The translations under genes and the position numbers were made by a program. A stretch of 64,000 nt of DNA from an uncultured Prevotella sp. (GTDB lineage Bacteria; Bacteroidota; Bacteroidia; Bacteroidales; Bacteroidaceae). Below the pieces are notes generated by a model, which worked only from the letters and a program-made list of their open reading frames with translations, did no database searches and was not told where the DNA came from. The stretch is taken from the NCBI GenBank assembly GCA_900316015.1, contig ONBG01000001.1:62001-126000 (forward strand), read 5' to 3'. Of this stretch, positions 8,599-16,631 are shown piece by piece (position 1 is the stretch's first letter; each line of letters opens with the position of its first letter).

Positions 8599-8768
8599 GG
8601 AAATGCATATTCCGACAACCGGGTTTTTGCGTTAAATATAAGTTAAGTAAAGGCAAAGAAACGTAAATAACATAGAGCTCTTCGTGAAAGGCCTTATATT
8701 TGTGAAAAAATTCTCGGGGGAGAAGGCTTAGATAAAAAACAAATGAATGACTTAACGAAATAAAACAA

Positions 8769-10415
8769 ATGAAAAGAAACATTTTATTAGCCTTTCTATT
8801 GACTTTGATGCTGCCAATAGCCATGCAGGGACATGTGAGACAGAAGACAATCGACCATGGGGGTAGCGGTGCCTTCAAGGCTGAAGCACGTGAAGAATCG
8901 ACTTTTAAGGATGCTGTGATCTACAGACCTGTAGATTTGAAATCGGCAGTAAGTAGCGAGGGAAAGTTGCCTGTTCTGGTATGGGCCAATGGAGGATGCA
9001 ATGACACTTCACTGCCCCATGAGCGGATGCTTAACGAGGTGGCATCGCACGGCTATATTGTCATTGCGCTTGGCAGCATGCAGGAGCGGATCGACGACCG
9101 CAAGTTGAAAAAGTCGCCGAATGAGCAGATGCTGAAGGCGATGGACTGGATAACCAAGGAGTCCAAAAGCAAGCGCAGTGGATACTATGGAATGGTGGAC
9201 ACAGGAAAGATGGCCGTTGCCGGACAGTCATGTGGCGGTGCACAGGCACTTGTGGCCAGCAGCGACCCACGCGTGAAGACTACGGTCATGGTCAACTCGG
9301 GTATGGGCGATATGGAGATGTCGGGAGCGAGCCGTGAGTCGCTCAGAAGCTTGCACGCTCCGATCTTGTATATGCCGGGTGGAGAGAGTGATATTGCTTA
9401 TCAGAATGCATTGAAGGATTACGACCGTATCGACCATGTGTTCGCTGCCTTTGCCAACCACCTGACAGCAGGTCACGTGGGCGACTTCAGTCAGCCTTAT
9501 GGTGGAAGCTTTGCCCGCATGATGACGGCATGGCTAGACTGGCAACTGAAGGGACGTGCAGCAAGTGGTGACATCTTCCTCAAGAATCATCTCGATTCTT
9601 TCCCAGAATGGACCATGCGCTCAAAAGACGCAAAAATAGGATTCCTCAATGAGCCATTTGCCGAGCTGGAGGTACACTGCACCAACAACAAAAACCAGAA
9701 TATCTTTGGCAAATTGTACCTGCCTCGCAACGGTCAGCATAAAAAGCCGCTTACCATCCTTGCCCATGGCTACAACTCTTCATACCATGAGACTGAGGCT
9801 TATGCACAGTCACTGGCCATGAACGGTATCGCAGCCTATATCTTCGATTTCTGCGGTGGTTCCTTGAAGAGTCGCAGTGAGGGTAAGACAACCGAGATGT
9901 CGGTATTCACTGAGGCCGATGACGTGGCTGCCATTGTTGAGGCAGCAAAGTCATGGGACTTTATCGACTCCAGTCGCATAGCCCTCCTTGGATGCAGTCA
10001 AGGTGGACTGGTGGCAGCCATAGCCTCGTCTCAGATGCCCGAGGCGTTCAAGGCCGTTGTGTTGGTATATCCCGCCTTGATGATAGCCGAGCATGCCGTA
10101 AGCGTACATCCCAAGGAGGCTATTACTTCCAAGACAGGTGTCGAGGTCATGGGAATGCCTTTGTCCCATGTCTACTATGACCGGCTTGTGGGCTATCAGG
10201 TGTTCGAAGAGATGAAAAAATACAAAGGTCATGTGATGATTGTATATGGCGACAAAGATCCCATTGCTGCTGGTGACTACATGGAGCGTGCCCGTCAAGT
10301 ATACAGTGATTGCGAAGTGAATGTCGTGCCAGGTGGGGCTCACGGCTTTCCGGTCTCGACTACCCACGTCAAGGCTGATGAGTATATCGTGAAGTTCCTC
10401 AAGGAGAAACTATAA
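8769..10415 (+). CDS. secreted tandem alpha/beta hydrolase
   Basis: 548 residues with a cleavable-looking signal peptide (1-21). Two alpha/beta hydrolase folds are joined. Domain 1 (about 30-270) carries the nucleophile elbow GQSCGG (S154) and resembles chlorophyllase/dienelactone hydrolase-like esterases. Domain 2 (about 295-548) carries GCSQGG (S410), the acid YGDKDP (D497) and H525 in GGAHGF, as in feruloyl/cinnamoyl esterases. A role in removing ester groups from dietary or host glycans outside the inner membrane is inferred. It follows the hybrid regulator with tandem repeats in between, so it is probably part of that regulon. Both serine elbows look intact, which suggests two activities in one chain. 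Confidence 0.85.
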   Translation: MKRNILLAFLLTLMLPIAMQGHVRQKTIDHGGSGAFKAEAREESTFKDAVIYRPVDLKSAVSSEGKLPVLVWANGGCNDTSLPHERMLNEVASHGYIVIALGSMQERIDDRKLKKSPNEQMLKAMDWITKESKSKRSGYYGMVDTGKMAVAGQSCGGAQALVASSDPRVKTTVMVNSGMGDMEMSGASRESLRSLHAPILYMPGGESDIAYQNALKDYDRIDHVFAAFANHLTAGHVGDFSQPYGGSFARMMTAWLDWQLKGRAASGDIFLKNHLDSFPEWTMRSKDAKIGFLNEPFAELEVHCTNNKNQNIFGKLYLPRNGQHKKPLTILAHGYNSSYHETEAYAQSLAMNGIAAYIFDFCGGSLKSRSEGKTTEMSVFTEADDVAAIVEAAKSWDFIDSSRIALLGCSQGGLVAAIASSQMPEAFKAVVLVYPALMIAEHAVSVHPKEAITSKTGVEVMGMPLSHVYYDRLVGYQVFEEMKKYKGHVMIVYGDKDPIAAGDYMERARQVYSDCEVNVVPGGAHGFPVSTTHVKADEYIVKFLKEKL

Positions 10416-10681
10416 TCTTCACAGATCCAGCTTCATCCGTTTGCTCTTATTACTTCCCATCTCTACACATCCTCGATAACAAACAAGTCGAGGATCTTGT
10501 ACTCGATCTGTTTCTGGAATGCTGGATGATGGCAGGCTTTGTCAGTTGATAGTTGGATACTAAGCTGACGATGATAAAGGAAAGTATTAATTATCCTACT
10601 GTGCTGGGTGGTAAAAGCTTTCTTTTATGACAAATTCTTCAAATAACTGCAATTTGATTTCTAAGTTCTTGAATTTATGTG

Positions 10682-10689
10682 TATATTTG
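10682..10689 (+). promoter_or_regulatory. -7 box of the metallo-hydrolase gene
   Basis: TATATTTG at 10682-10689, 31 bases before the ATG at 10720. It lies inside the longer open frame from 10627, which argues for the downstream start. Confidence 0.55.
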
Positions 10690-10719
10690 CCTATCAATAG
10701 TAACCATAAAATCATAGAT

Positions 10720-11508
10720 ATGATGATAGAAGGACAGCTCAAGAAGAACTTCTTGCTCACGATGCTGCTCATGGTGGCAACAGTGACCTTTGCCGCCTGT
10801 TCAGAAAAGAGTGGTACGGTAGCTCAGAAGAGTGATGTCGCTCAGACCGACACGTTCAAGACGAAGGGCGGAAAGAAGATTATCTTTTCTGCCATCAAGC
10901 ACGGTAGTTTCCGCATCACCTTTAATGGCAGGGAGATGGAAGTAGATCCCGTGGGGCAGTTGAAACCTGTGACCGATTACAGCAAGTTGCCCAAGGCTGA
11001 CTATATCCTTGTCACGCATGAGCATTTCGATCATTGCGACACCGTGGCTATCCAGCAATTGGAGAAGCCGACAACCGTCATCGTCACGAATGCTAACTGC
11101 GCTAAGATCATCGGGAAAGGCAGAGTCATGGATAATGGCGACCATCTACAGCTCGCAGATGATATAACCGTGGATGCTGTGCCAGCCTACAACATCACGC
11201 CGGGCAAGGAAAAGTTCCATCCCAAAGGGCGCGACAATGGCTTTATCCTCACCCTCGACGGCTTTCGCGTCTATATCTCTGGCGACACTGAGGATATTCC
11301 TGAGATGAAAAACATCAAGGACATCGACGTGGCTTTTCTCTCCACCAATCAGCCATTTACCATGACACCCGAGCAGACAGCACGCGCCGCAAAGATTATC
11401 AAGCCGAAGGTGCTCTTCCCCTATCATTACTCCAATACTGATATTCAACAAGTCGTTGAATTGCTGAAAGGGACTGATATAGGCGTGAGGATCCGAAATT
11501 ACCAATGA
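10720..11508 (+). CDS. metallo-beta-lactamase fold lipoprotein (UlaG-like)
   Basis: A 262-residue zinc hydrolase of the metallo-beta-lactamase superfamily. The metal motif is VTHEHFDHCD (HxHxDH), with later ligands in the D of ISGDTED and the histidine in FPYHYSN. The pattern matches the L-ascorbate-6-phosphate lactonase-like (UlaG) branch. The N terminus has a hydrophobic stretch and a lipobox (TFAAC), so it sits in a membrane on the periplasmic side, unusual for UlaG proper. The start at 10720 is chosen because a -7 box lies just upstream. The substrate is unknown. Confidence 0.85.
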   Translation: MMIEGQLKKNFLLTMLLMVATVTFAACSEKSGTVAQKSDVAQTDTFKTKGGKKIIFSAIKHGSFRITFNGREMEVDPVGQLKPVTDYSKLPKADYILVTHEHFDHCDTVAIQQLEKPTTVIVTNANCAKIIGKGRVMDNGDHLQLADDITVDAVPAYNITPGKEKFHPKGRDNGFILTLDGFRVYISGDTEDIPEMKNIKDIDVAFLSTNQPFTMTPEQTARAAKIIKPKVLFPYHYSNTDIQQVVELLKGTDIGVRIRNYQ

Positions 11509-11597
11509 TATCTGTGAGCAAGAAGCATTTGTGCAGTTGGTGATTTCCGCCTGATGGCTTTTTTGCTCACATGCTAAGATTGAATGATAGTTAAGAT

Positions 11598-12263
11598 ATG
11601 AGATCAGCGTTTGCTTTTCATGGTTTACACCGCAAGCTCGTTTTTTCATTCTTTGTGGTGATTCTGGTTGCGATGCTGTTGCAATCATGTCAGGCAAATG
11701 CACATCAAAACATAAAACAGACAAATATGGAAAAAGGACCATTCAAAGAAATCTACCTCGCCGGAGGTTGTTTCTGGGGCACAGAGCATTACTTCAAGCA
11801 GATCGATGGAGTAGTGGACACAGAGGTGGGATATGCCAATGGCAAGACTACGAACCCCACTTATCAAGAGGTGTGCACCGATAAGACAGGCTTTGCCGAG
11901 ACAGTTCATGTCACATATAATCCCGACAAGGTATCGCTGAGATTCTTGCTTGAAATGTATTTTAAGGCGATTGATCCCACGAGTATCAACCGACAGGGGC
12001 ATGACACCGGGACTCAGTACCGCACGGGAGTCTATTATACCGACAGCACGGACGAAGCAGTCATTAAGGAAGTCTTTGTAGAAGAGCAGAAGCATTTCTC
12101 GGGGAAGATTGCCGTGGAGAACCTACCCTTAAAAAACTTCTACAAGGCGGAGGATTATCATCAGGACTATCTTGACAAGAACCCTGATGGCTATTGCCAT
12201 CTGCCACAAAGCTTGTTCGAGTTTGCACGCAAGGCTAAGGACAATCATGCTGACAAACAATAA
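11598..12263 (+). CDS. msrA: peptide methionine sulfoxide reductase A, lipoprotein form
   Basis: Reduces methionine-S-sulfoxide in oxidised proteins. The catalytic motif GGCFWG has its cysteine at residue 58, and the QGxDxGTQYRxxxY block (DPTSINRQGHDTGTQYR) is complete. Residues 1-31 form a lipoprotein signal ending LLQSC, so this copy works in the periplasm. No MsrB domain is fused. Carbonic anhydrase follows after 15 bases and is probably co-transcribed. With the preceding metallo-hydrolase it makes a small oxidative-stress cluster. Confidence 0.95.
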   Translation: MRSAFAFHGLHRKLVFSFFVVILVAMLLQSCQANAHQNIKQTNMEKGPFKEIYLAGGCFWGTEHYFKQIDGVVDTEVGYANGKTTNPTYQEVCTDKTGFAETVHVTYNPDKVSLRFLLEMYFKAIDPTSINRQGHDTGTQYRTGVYYTDSTDEAVIKEVFVEEQKHFSGKIAVENLPLKNFYKAEDYHQDYLDKNPDGYCHLPQSLFEFARKAKDNHADKQ

Positions 12264-12278
12264 CTTAATGTCCTTTCT

Positions 12279-12821
12279 ATGATGATAGACGAAATATTGG
12301 AGAACAACCGACGCTTCGTTGCTGGCAAAGGGTACGAGAAACATATCACGGATGGCAAGCCTTCGGGTAAGACACTAATTGTCACCTGCATGGACACCCG
12401 GCTGAGCGTGATGCTGCCTGAGGCACTGGGAATCAAGAATGGTGAGGTAAAAATGGTGAAGGTGGCAGGTGGTGTGATCCTTGACGACTACGATGCGGTC
12501 ATGCGCTCCATCATCGTGGGCATCTACGAATTGGGCATTGAGGAGATCATGCTCATCCACCATACCGACTGCGGCGCGGGTAAGATGACAGGCGAGCACA
12601 TGGAGCATCTTATTCGTGAGCGGATTGCCGCTGATAAGATGGCGGAAGTGGAGCAACACATCAATCTCCGCCAGTGGCTCGAAGGCTTTGGCGACACCGA
12701 AAAGAGCGTACTGGCAACGATGTATCGGGTGAAAAATCATCCGATAGTACCCAATAACATCATCGTCCGCGGCTTCATCATCGACTCCACGACTGGTGAG
12801 TTGACAGAGGTGAAAGATTAG
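12279..12821 (+). CDS. beta-class carbonic anhydrase
   Basis: Interconverts CO2 and bicarbonate. It is a short beta-class enzyme of 180 residues. The zinc ligands C37, H95 and C98 are visible in CMDTR and HHTDCG, together with the D39-R41 dyad. It has no signal peptide, so it is cytoplasmic. It follows msrA by 15 bases. A decayed copy of its last 24 codons is found at 30889-30963, showing that this segment was duplicated. Confidence 0.93.
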   Translation: MMIDEILENNRRFVAGKGYEKHITDGKPSGKTLIVTCMDTRLSVMLPEALGIKNGEVKMVKVAGGVILDDYDAVMRSIIVGIYELGIEEIMLIHHTDCGAGKMTGEHMEHLIRERIAADKMAEVEQHINLRQWLEGFGDTEKSVLATMYRVKNHPIVPNNIIVRGFIIDSTTGELTEVKD

Positions 12822-12939
12822 TCATTCAATAAGCACAATATTTAGTCGGAAATTGAATATGAAACATTTCCTTTTACTTTAATTAATCGTAGCATTCTGT
12901 GTTCAAGCTTCATTAGCCAATAATAAAGCGATTGATAGC

Positions 12940-13614
12940 ATGGCTGTTACAATGGTGCGCTATGAGCAAAATTGGAATGATACAGAAGGAACGCTATCCC
13001 TCCGGAACCATACGAAACAAACGATTCGCAATATAAGATTCCGGCTGTGCTATTTTGATATGAGTGGTACTCTGCTTGACTATAAAGATTACTATAAGAC
13101 TGATATAGACATTGCTCCGTCAATGACTAGGCGAGTGGATATACCTGGTTTTGAGGCACGTAGAAATTACAGCTATTATAAATCCACCAGTCTATATGAA
13201 GACCGCCGTTTTAATATTTCGTTTAAGCTGTTGGGATACAATGAAAGTTGTCCTGACAAAAACACTGAAGAGGGGCTAAACGATTCAGCTAAATGGGAAG
13301 GTAGGATCTATGATGTCGTTGAGCAGATGCCACATTTCCCGGGCGGCCAGTCGGCCATGATGAAATATATAAATGAGAATTTGAGATATCCAGAAGAGGC
13401 AGAGCAGGATGACGTGGTGGGGCGCGCAGTGGTCTCTTTTGTTGTGGAGCCTGATGGAACCCTTTCCGACATAATGATTTTACGCTCCTTAGCTCCTGCT
13501 TTCGATCGTATGGCCTTGTTGGTGGTTCAGGGCATGCCACGCTGGGTTCCTGGGAAACAAGACGGCAAGCCTGTCCGTGTGAAATATAACGTCCCGGTAT
13601 CTTTCCGACATTAG
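12940..13614 (+). CDS. TonB C-terminal domain protein with a nonsense codon in its signal peptide
   Basis: The last ~95 residues (from VVEQMPHFPGGQ) form a TonB C-terminal domain, with the YPxxA block and the GRAVVSFVVEPDG and VPVSF strands; the middle is a beta-rich domain of unknown role. TonB-C proteins work in the periplasm. In frame upstream, an ATG at 12859 begins a typical signal peptide (MKHFLLL, then LIVAFCVQASLA) that is cut by TAA at 12880-12882. Translation from 12940 would give a cytoplasmic, probably idle protein. It is either a recent pseudogene, a sequence error or a read-through case. Confidence 0.75.
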   Translation: MAVTMVRYEQNWNDTEGTLSLRNHTKQTIRNIRFRLCYFDMSGTLLDYKDYYKTDIDIAPSMTRRVDIPGFEARRNYSYYKSTSLYEDRRFNISFKLLGYNESCPDKNTEEGLNDSAKWEGRIYDVVEQMPHFPGGQSAMMKYINENLRYPEEAEQDDVVGRAVVSFVVEPDGTLSDIMILRSLAPAFDRMALLVVQGMPRWVPGKQDGKPVRVKYNVPVSFRH

Positions 13615-13656
13615 ACATTTACGTAGAGGATTACGAGTTCCTATATGTGCTATAGC

Positions 13657-13718
13657 TGTCAGCAAAATGTAAATATTTTAAGCATTTCTGACAACAATGG
13701 CACGATTTGTCATCTTTG
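13657..13718 (+). promoter_or_regulatory. hsp20 operator and promoter
   Basis: An inverted repeat has TGTCAG(C)AAAATG at 13657-13669 and CATTTCTGACA at 13683-13693. Its second arm overlaps the -33 position of a near-consensus -7 box CATCTTTG at 13711-13718. The repeat is conserved, and even more symmetrical, in the decayed copy at 30984-31021. It is probably a heat-shock regulator site different from CIRCE (inference). Confidence 0.6.
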
Positions 13719-13911
13719 GCCTTTGGGCACATATATTGCATTGATGGTTAGTGAAGTTCGGAAAAGATTTGCAAGCGAGCGCAAAGGAAGTTTACTTCCA
13801 ATTTGCCGAGCGAAGCTAATCTTTATTCAAGGGCGACGAAAGGAACCTGAGGACGATGGAAGAGCTCCAAAACAAATAAAGGATTAATTGATAATTAGGA
13901 GGTTTTGACTT
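13719..13911 (+). promoter_or_regulatory. long structured hsp20 leader
   Basis: About 190 bases separate the promoter from the hsp20 start. The leader contains GGAAGTTTACTTCC (13787-13800, self-complementary) nested between AAAGATT and AATCTTT segments. The small heat-shock product makes a temperature-responsive leader conceivable; this is a hypothesis from base pairing only. Confidence 0.4.
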
Positions 13912-14364
13912 ATGTTGTATCCAGTTTTAAGAGACATGAACAATTGGCTTGACAATGATTTCGATGACATGTTGAACACAAGTTGGATGCCGCGCATGAA
14001 CGTCACAGCACCTGCTATCAATGTCAAGGAAAACGATAAGGCTTACGAAGTTGAGCTTGCAGCCCCTGGCACCACCAAAGATGACTTCAAGGTGAACGTT
14101 GATAAGGACGGTTGCCTGACCATCAAGATGGAGCACAAGGACGAGAAGAAAGACGAGAACAAGCCAGGTAATAAGAACGGTGAAGGACGTAGTCATTATC
14201 TGCGCCGCGAGTTCTCATACAGCAATTATGAGCAGGCTCTGACGCTGCCTGACGATGTGGAGAAAGATAAGATTGTGGCTAAAGTAGATAACGGTGTGCT
14301 TCACATCACACTTCCTCGCACGGCAAAGGCGGAAAAAGAGACAAAGAAGATTGAGGTCGCTTAA
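13912..14364 (+). CDS. Hsp20/alpha-crystallin small heat-shock protein
   Basis: A 150-residue small heat-shock chaperone. The N-terminal arm (NNWLDNDFDDMLN) is short, the alpha-crystallin domain starts near residue 38 (INVKENDKAYEVELAAPG), and beta9 is VLHITLPR near residue 133. A lysine/glutamate-rich loop (KDEKKDENKPGNKNGEG) lengthens the dimerisation loop. AGGAGG upstream (about 13900) is an unusually good ribosome-binding site for this genome. Two terminators follow. A doubly deleted copy of the same segment lies at 30984-31440. Confidence 0.95.
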   Translation: MLYPVLRDMNNWLDNDFDDMLNTSWMPRMNVTAPAINVKENDKAYEVELAAPGTTKDDFKVNVDKDGCLTIKMEHKDEKKDENKPGNKNGEGRSHYLRREFSYSNYEQALTLPDDVEKDKIVAKVDNGVLHITLPRTAKAEKETKKIEVA

Positions 14365-14392
14365 CCGGTTTTCGGTTCTGCTCTGAAACACG

Positions 14393-14422
14393 GGGACTGC
14401 TTTTTGGAGCAGTCCCTTTTTT
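14393..14422 (+). terminator. terminator after hsp20
   Basis: A perfect 9-base stem (GGGACTGCT/AGCAGTCCC), a 6-base loop and six T residues. Confidence 0.9.
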
Positions 14423-14460
14423 ATTTGTGAGGTAACATAAGCAAAATCATACTGCGTAAG

Positions 14461-14503
14461 GCCGGTATCATCTATGCAAAATATGGATGGTGCCGGCTTT
14501 TTC
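14461..14503 (+). terminator. second hairpin, part of a dispersed element
   Basis: A 12-base stem (14461-14472 with 14486-14497, two wobbles) followed by TTTTT. The right arm and T run recur, alone or with the stem, near other hsp20-type genes in this window. Confidence 0.75.
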
Positions 14504-14563
14504 GTGATAACTTGGAAGCACAATATTAATGTAAGTTAAAGCTGCTTTGAGCAATGTGCCTAT

Positions 14564-14591
14564 CCATCCATTTCCTACTAAAAGGTTAGTA
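14564..14591 (+). promoter_or_regulatory. candidate HxlR operator, copy 1
   Basis: The 15-base block CCATCCATTTCCTAC (14564-14578) runs into an inverted repeat TACTAA-AAGG-TTAGTA (14576-14591). The same block and a related palindrome occur at 17923-17946 next to the HxlR gene. It sits about 50 bases upstream of the -7 box. Confidence 0.6.
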
Positions 14592-14611
14592 TAAGACGAC
14601 ATTGTGCCCTC

Positions 14612-14642
14612 TTGCAGCGTGGTGTTTTTTATTGTACCTTTG
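14612..14642 (+). promoter_or_regulatory. promoter of the NAD(P)-binding protein gene
   Basis: TTG at 14612-14614, a 20-base spacer and TACCTTTG at 14635-14642. Transcription starting here excludes the longer open frame from 14612 and supports the ATG at 14693. Confidence 0.75.
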
Positions 14643-14692
14643 CACTCGTAAACAAGAATATATTCATCACAAATAAAGAAAGGAAACAAATT

Positions 14693-15346
14693 ATGGCAAA
14701 TGTAGTTTTAATAGGTGCAACAGGATTCGTAGGTTCAGCAGTGCTCAACGAGCTTCTCTCCCGTGGTCATAAGGTGACGGCGGTGGTACGCAACGCCACC
14801 AAACTGCCCAAGAACGACAACCTCACGGCTGTGGAGGAGGATGTGGCCAACGTGGATGCCCTTGCCAATATCGCCAAAGGCAAGGACGCTGTCATCTCGG
14901 CCTATAATCCCGGCTGGGGCAATCCCGACATCAAGCGTCTCACAGAGGAGAACTATCCCAAGATTGTGGAGGCAGTGAAGAAGAGCGGCGTAGGTCGTCT
15001 GCTCATCGTCGGCGGTGCCGGCACGCTCTTTGTCAAACCCGGCCTGCGTGTCGTCGACTCCGGTGCCATCCCCGCAGAGATCATGGACGCTGTTCGCTCT
15101 TTGGGCGACTTCTATCTCAACTATCTGACGAAGGAACACGACCTCGACTGGGTGTTCTTCTCTCCGGCCGGTGCTTTTGATGAGAAGGGCGAGCGCACAG
15201 GCAAGTTCCGCCTCGGCAAAGATGACCTGATCATCGACCCGGTTACCAACTCCAGTCATATCTCCGTTCAGGACTATGCCGTGGCTATGGTTGACGAGCT
15301 TGAGAAGCCCGCTCACCACAAGGAGCGCTTCACGATTGGTTACTAA
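14693..15346 (+). CDS. NAD(P)H-binding Rossmann protein (NmrA/SDR-like)
   Basis: A 217-residue protein starting with a nucleotide-binding GxxGxxG loop (LIGATGFVGSAVL, residues 6-18), a basic position after beta2 (VVRNATK) that favours NADP(H), and the TWF-like C-terminal core of atypical short-chain reductases. It resembles the NAD(P)-dependent oxidoreductases often controlled by HxlR/Rrf2-type regulators in electrophile stress. It is cytoplasmic. It is the first gene of a cluster with a PNPOx flavoprotein, macrodomain and sirtuin, but a terminator hairpin lies before the second gene, so read-through may be partial. Confidence 0.85.
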   Translation: MANVVLIGATGFVGSAVLNELLSRGHKVTAVVRNATKLPKNDNLTAVEEDVANVDALANIAKGKDAVISAYNPGWGNPDIKRLTEENYPKIVEAVKKSGVGRLLIVGGAGTLFVKPGLRVVDSGAIPAEIMDAVRSLGDFYLNYLTKEHDLDWVFFSPAGAFDEKGERTGKFRLGKDDLIIDPVTNSSHISVQDYAVAMVDELEKPAHHKERFTIGY

Positions 15347-15361
15347 GACATTAGAAAAAGG

Positions 15362-15385
15362 GGGCGGTCGAACGATCGCCCTTTT
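15362..15385 (+). terminator. hairpin between the first two genes of the sirtuin cluster
   Basis: GGGCGGTCG pairs with CGATCGCCC (15362-15370 with 15373-15381, one wobble) followed by TTTT. It may attenuate transcription into the flavoprotein-macrodomain-sirtuin genes. Confidence 0.7.
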
Positions 15386-15412
15386 CGTTAAATAATAAAT
15401 GAAGTAAAGAAT

Positions 15413-15871
15413 ATGATACAGCAAGCACTCGATTTCTTGAAATCACACATAGAGGTCGCTTTCGCCACCTGCGAGGGCAACCGTCCTCATATCCGCATGT
15501 TTCAGATCATGAAGCAGGAAGACACCACGCTCTACTTTGCCACGTCTCGGGAGAAGCAGGTGTATAAGCAGCTGCATGAGAACCCGTATATCGAGATAAT
15601 GGCGAGTGCGGGCGATGCCTTTGTAAAATGCTGCGGACGGGCAGACTTCGATGTGGACGACACTACGGCACGGTGGATATACGACAATAATCCGGTGCTG
15701 GCGCGGCTTTATACTTCCTACGACAAGCTCGCCTATTTCAAGATGGAAATTGAGCAGATGGACCATTACGACTTGTCACCTACGCCACCCATCTTCAAAC
15801 ATTACGACCTCACCAACAACACAGAAGCAAACGGATATGTCGGAGAAAGATACAGTTCAAAGGCTCAATAA
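15413..15871 (+). CDS. pyridoxamine 5'-phosphate oxidase family flavoprotein
   Basis: 152 residues with the split-barrel FMN-binding fold: AFATCEGNRPHIRMFQ, LYFATSREKQVYKQL and EIMASAGDAFVKCCGRADF are the usual strand signatures. Such small members reduce flavins or cofactors such as F420 analogues rather than making PLP, so the substrate is open. The C terminus is extended past residue 130. It overlaps the macrodomain gene by 35 bases, which implies one transcript and a linked role in NAD or ADP-ribose chemistry. Confidence 0.85.
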   Translation: MIQQALDFLKSHIEVAFATCEGNRPHIRMFQIMKQEDTTLYFATSREKQVYKQLHENPYIEIMASAGDAFVKCCGRADFDVDDTTARWIYDNNPVLARLYTSYDKLAYFKMEIEQMDHYDLSPTPPIFKHYDLTNNTEANGYVGERYSSKAQ

Positions 15872-16631
15872 CCTTGATGCCATCATCACGCAACTGATGG
15901 CGGACACCGGCTCCCGCTTTGAAATCCTTGATGATCTCATAGGTAAACAGAGGCTGATGCGAGCACTGATGAACGTGCGACAGCCACTGCCTACCACCGA
16001 AGATTTCCTCCAACGGCAGGATCGTGAGTTGCAATGGCAATTGGAAGACAAGGGAATTGTAGAACCGAAGAACGAGGGCTTGCAGGTTTGGCAGGGCGAC
16101 ATCACCCAGTTGAAAGTCGATGCCATCGTCAATGCCGCCAACAGCCAGCTCCTTGGCTGCTTCATCCCACTGCATAACTGCATCGACAACGCCATCCACT
16201 CCGCCGCCGGCATACAGTTGCGTGAGGCATGCAACCGCATCATGCAGGCACAGCGACACGAGGAGGCTACAGGAACGGCGAAGATAACGCCGGGCTTTAA
16301 CCTGCCTGCAAAGTATGTCATCCACACCGTAGGTCCCATTGTTCCCGACGGACAGCCAACGTGTGAGCAGGAAGAGCAACTGGCATCATGTTACCGCTCT
16401 TGCCTCGCCCTTTCCGAGGAGTATGTCCTTCACAGCATCGCCTTTTGCTGCATCTCGACGGGAGTGTTCCGCTTTCCCCGGCAACTCGCGGCGGAGATAG
16501 CCGTTGACACGGCAATGCTCTTTCCTACAAAAAATATCGACACCATTATATTCAATACTTTCAAAGATGAGGATACCATCATATATCGACAACTTGTTGA
16601 AGAAGCCAACAGCGGTGAAGCCTTTGTCTGA
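15837..16631 (+). CDS. zinc macrodomain protein-ADP-ribose hydrolase
   Basis: 264 residues. After a ~75-residue helical N-terminal part comes a macrodomain with GDIT (87-90), NAAN (99-102) and ISTGVF (206-211). The segment GCFIPLHNCIDN supplies C108, H113 and C115, the zinc site that marks the sirtuin-linked Zn-Macro class. Members of that class remove ADP-ribose that the partner SirTM puts on a lipoyl carrier protein. The ATG at 15837 is chosen because the longer frame upstream only shadows the flavoprotein gene. The sirtuin gene overlaps its 3' end. Confidence 0.93.
   Translation: MSEKDTVQRLNNLDAIITQLMADTGSRFEILDDLIGKQRLMRALMNVRQPLPTTEDFLQRQDRELQWQLEDKGIVEPKNEGLQVWQGDITQLKVDAIVNAANSQLLGCFIPLHNCIDNAIHSAAGIQLREACNRIMQAQRHEEATGTAKITPGFNLPAKYVIHTVGPIVPDGQPTCEQEEQLASCYRSCLALSEEYVLHSIAFCCISTGVFRFPRQLAAEIAVDTAMLFPTKNIDTIIFNTFKDEDTIIYRQLVEEANSGEAFV

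Noticed and set aside
10463-10560. A short minus-strand reading (KACHHPAFQKQIEYKILDLF) between the esterase and metallo-hydrolase genes
   Set aside because: It looks like a C-terminal gene remnant, but it is too short to assign; noted only as possible debris.
13645-13887. An 80-codon open frame upstream of hsp20
   Set aside because: It spans the hsp20 operator, -7 box and leader, has no family resemblance, and the corresponding DNA is largely deleted in the second copy; read as regulatory leader instead.
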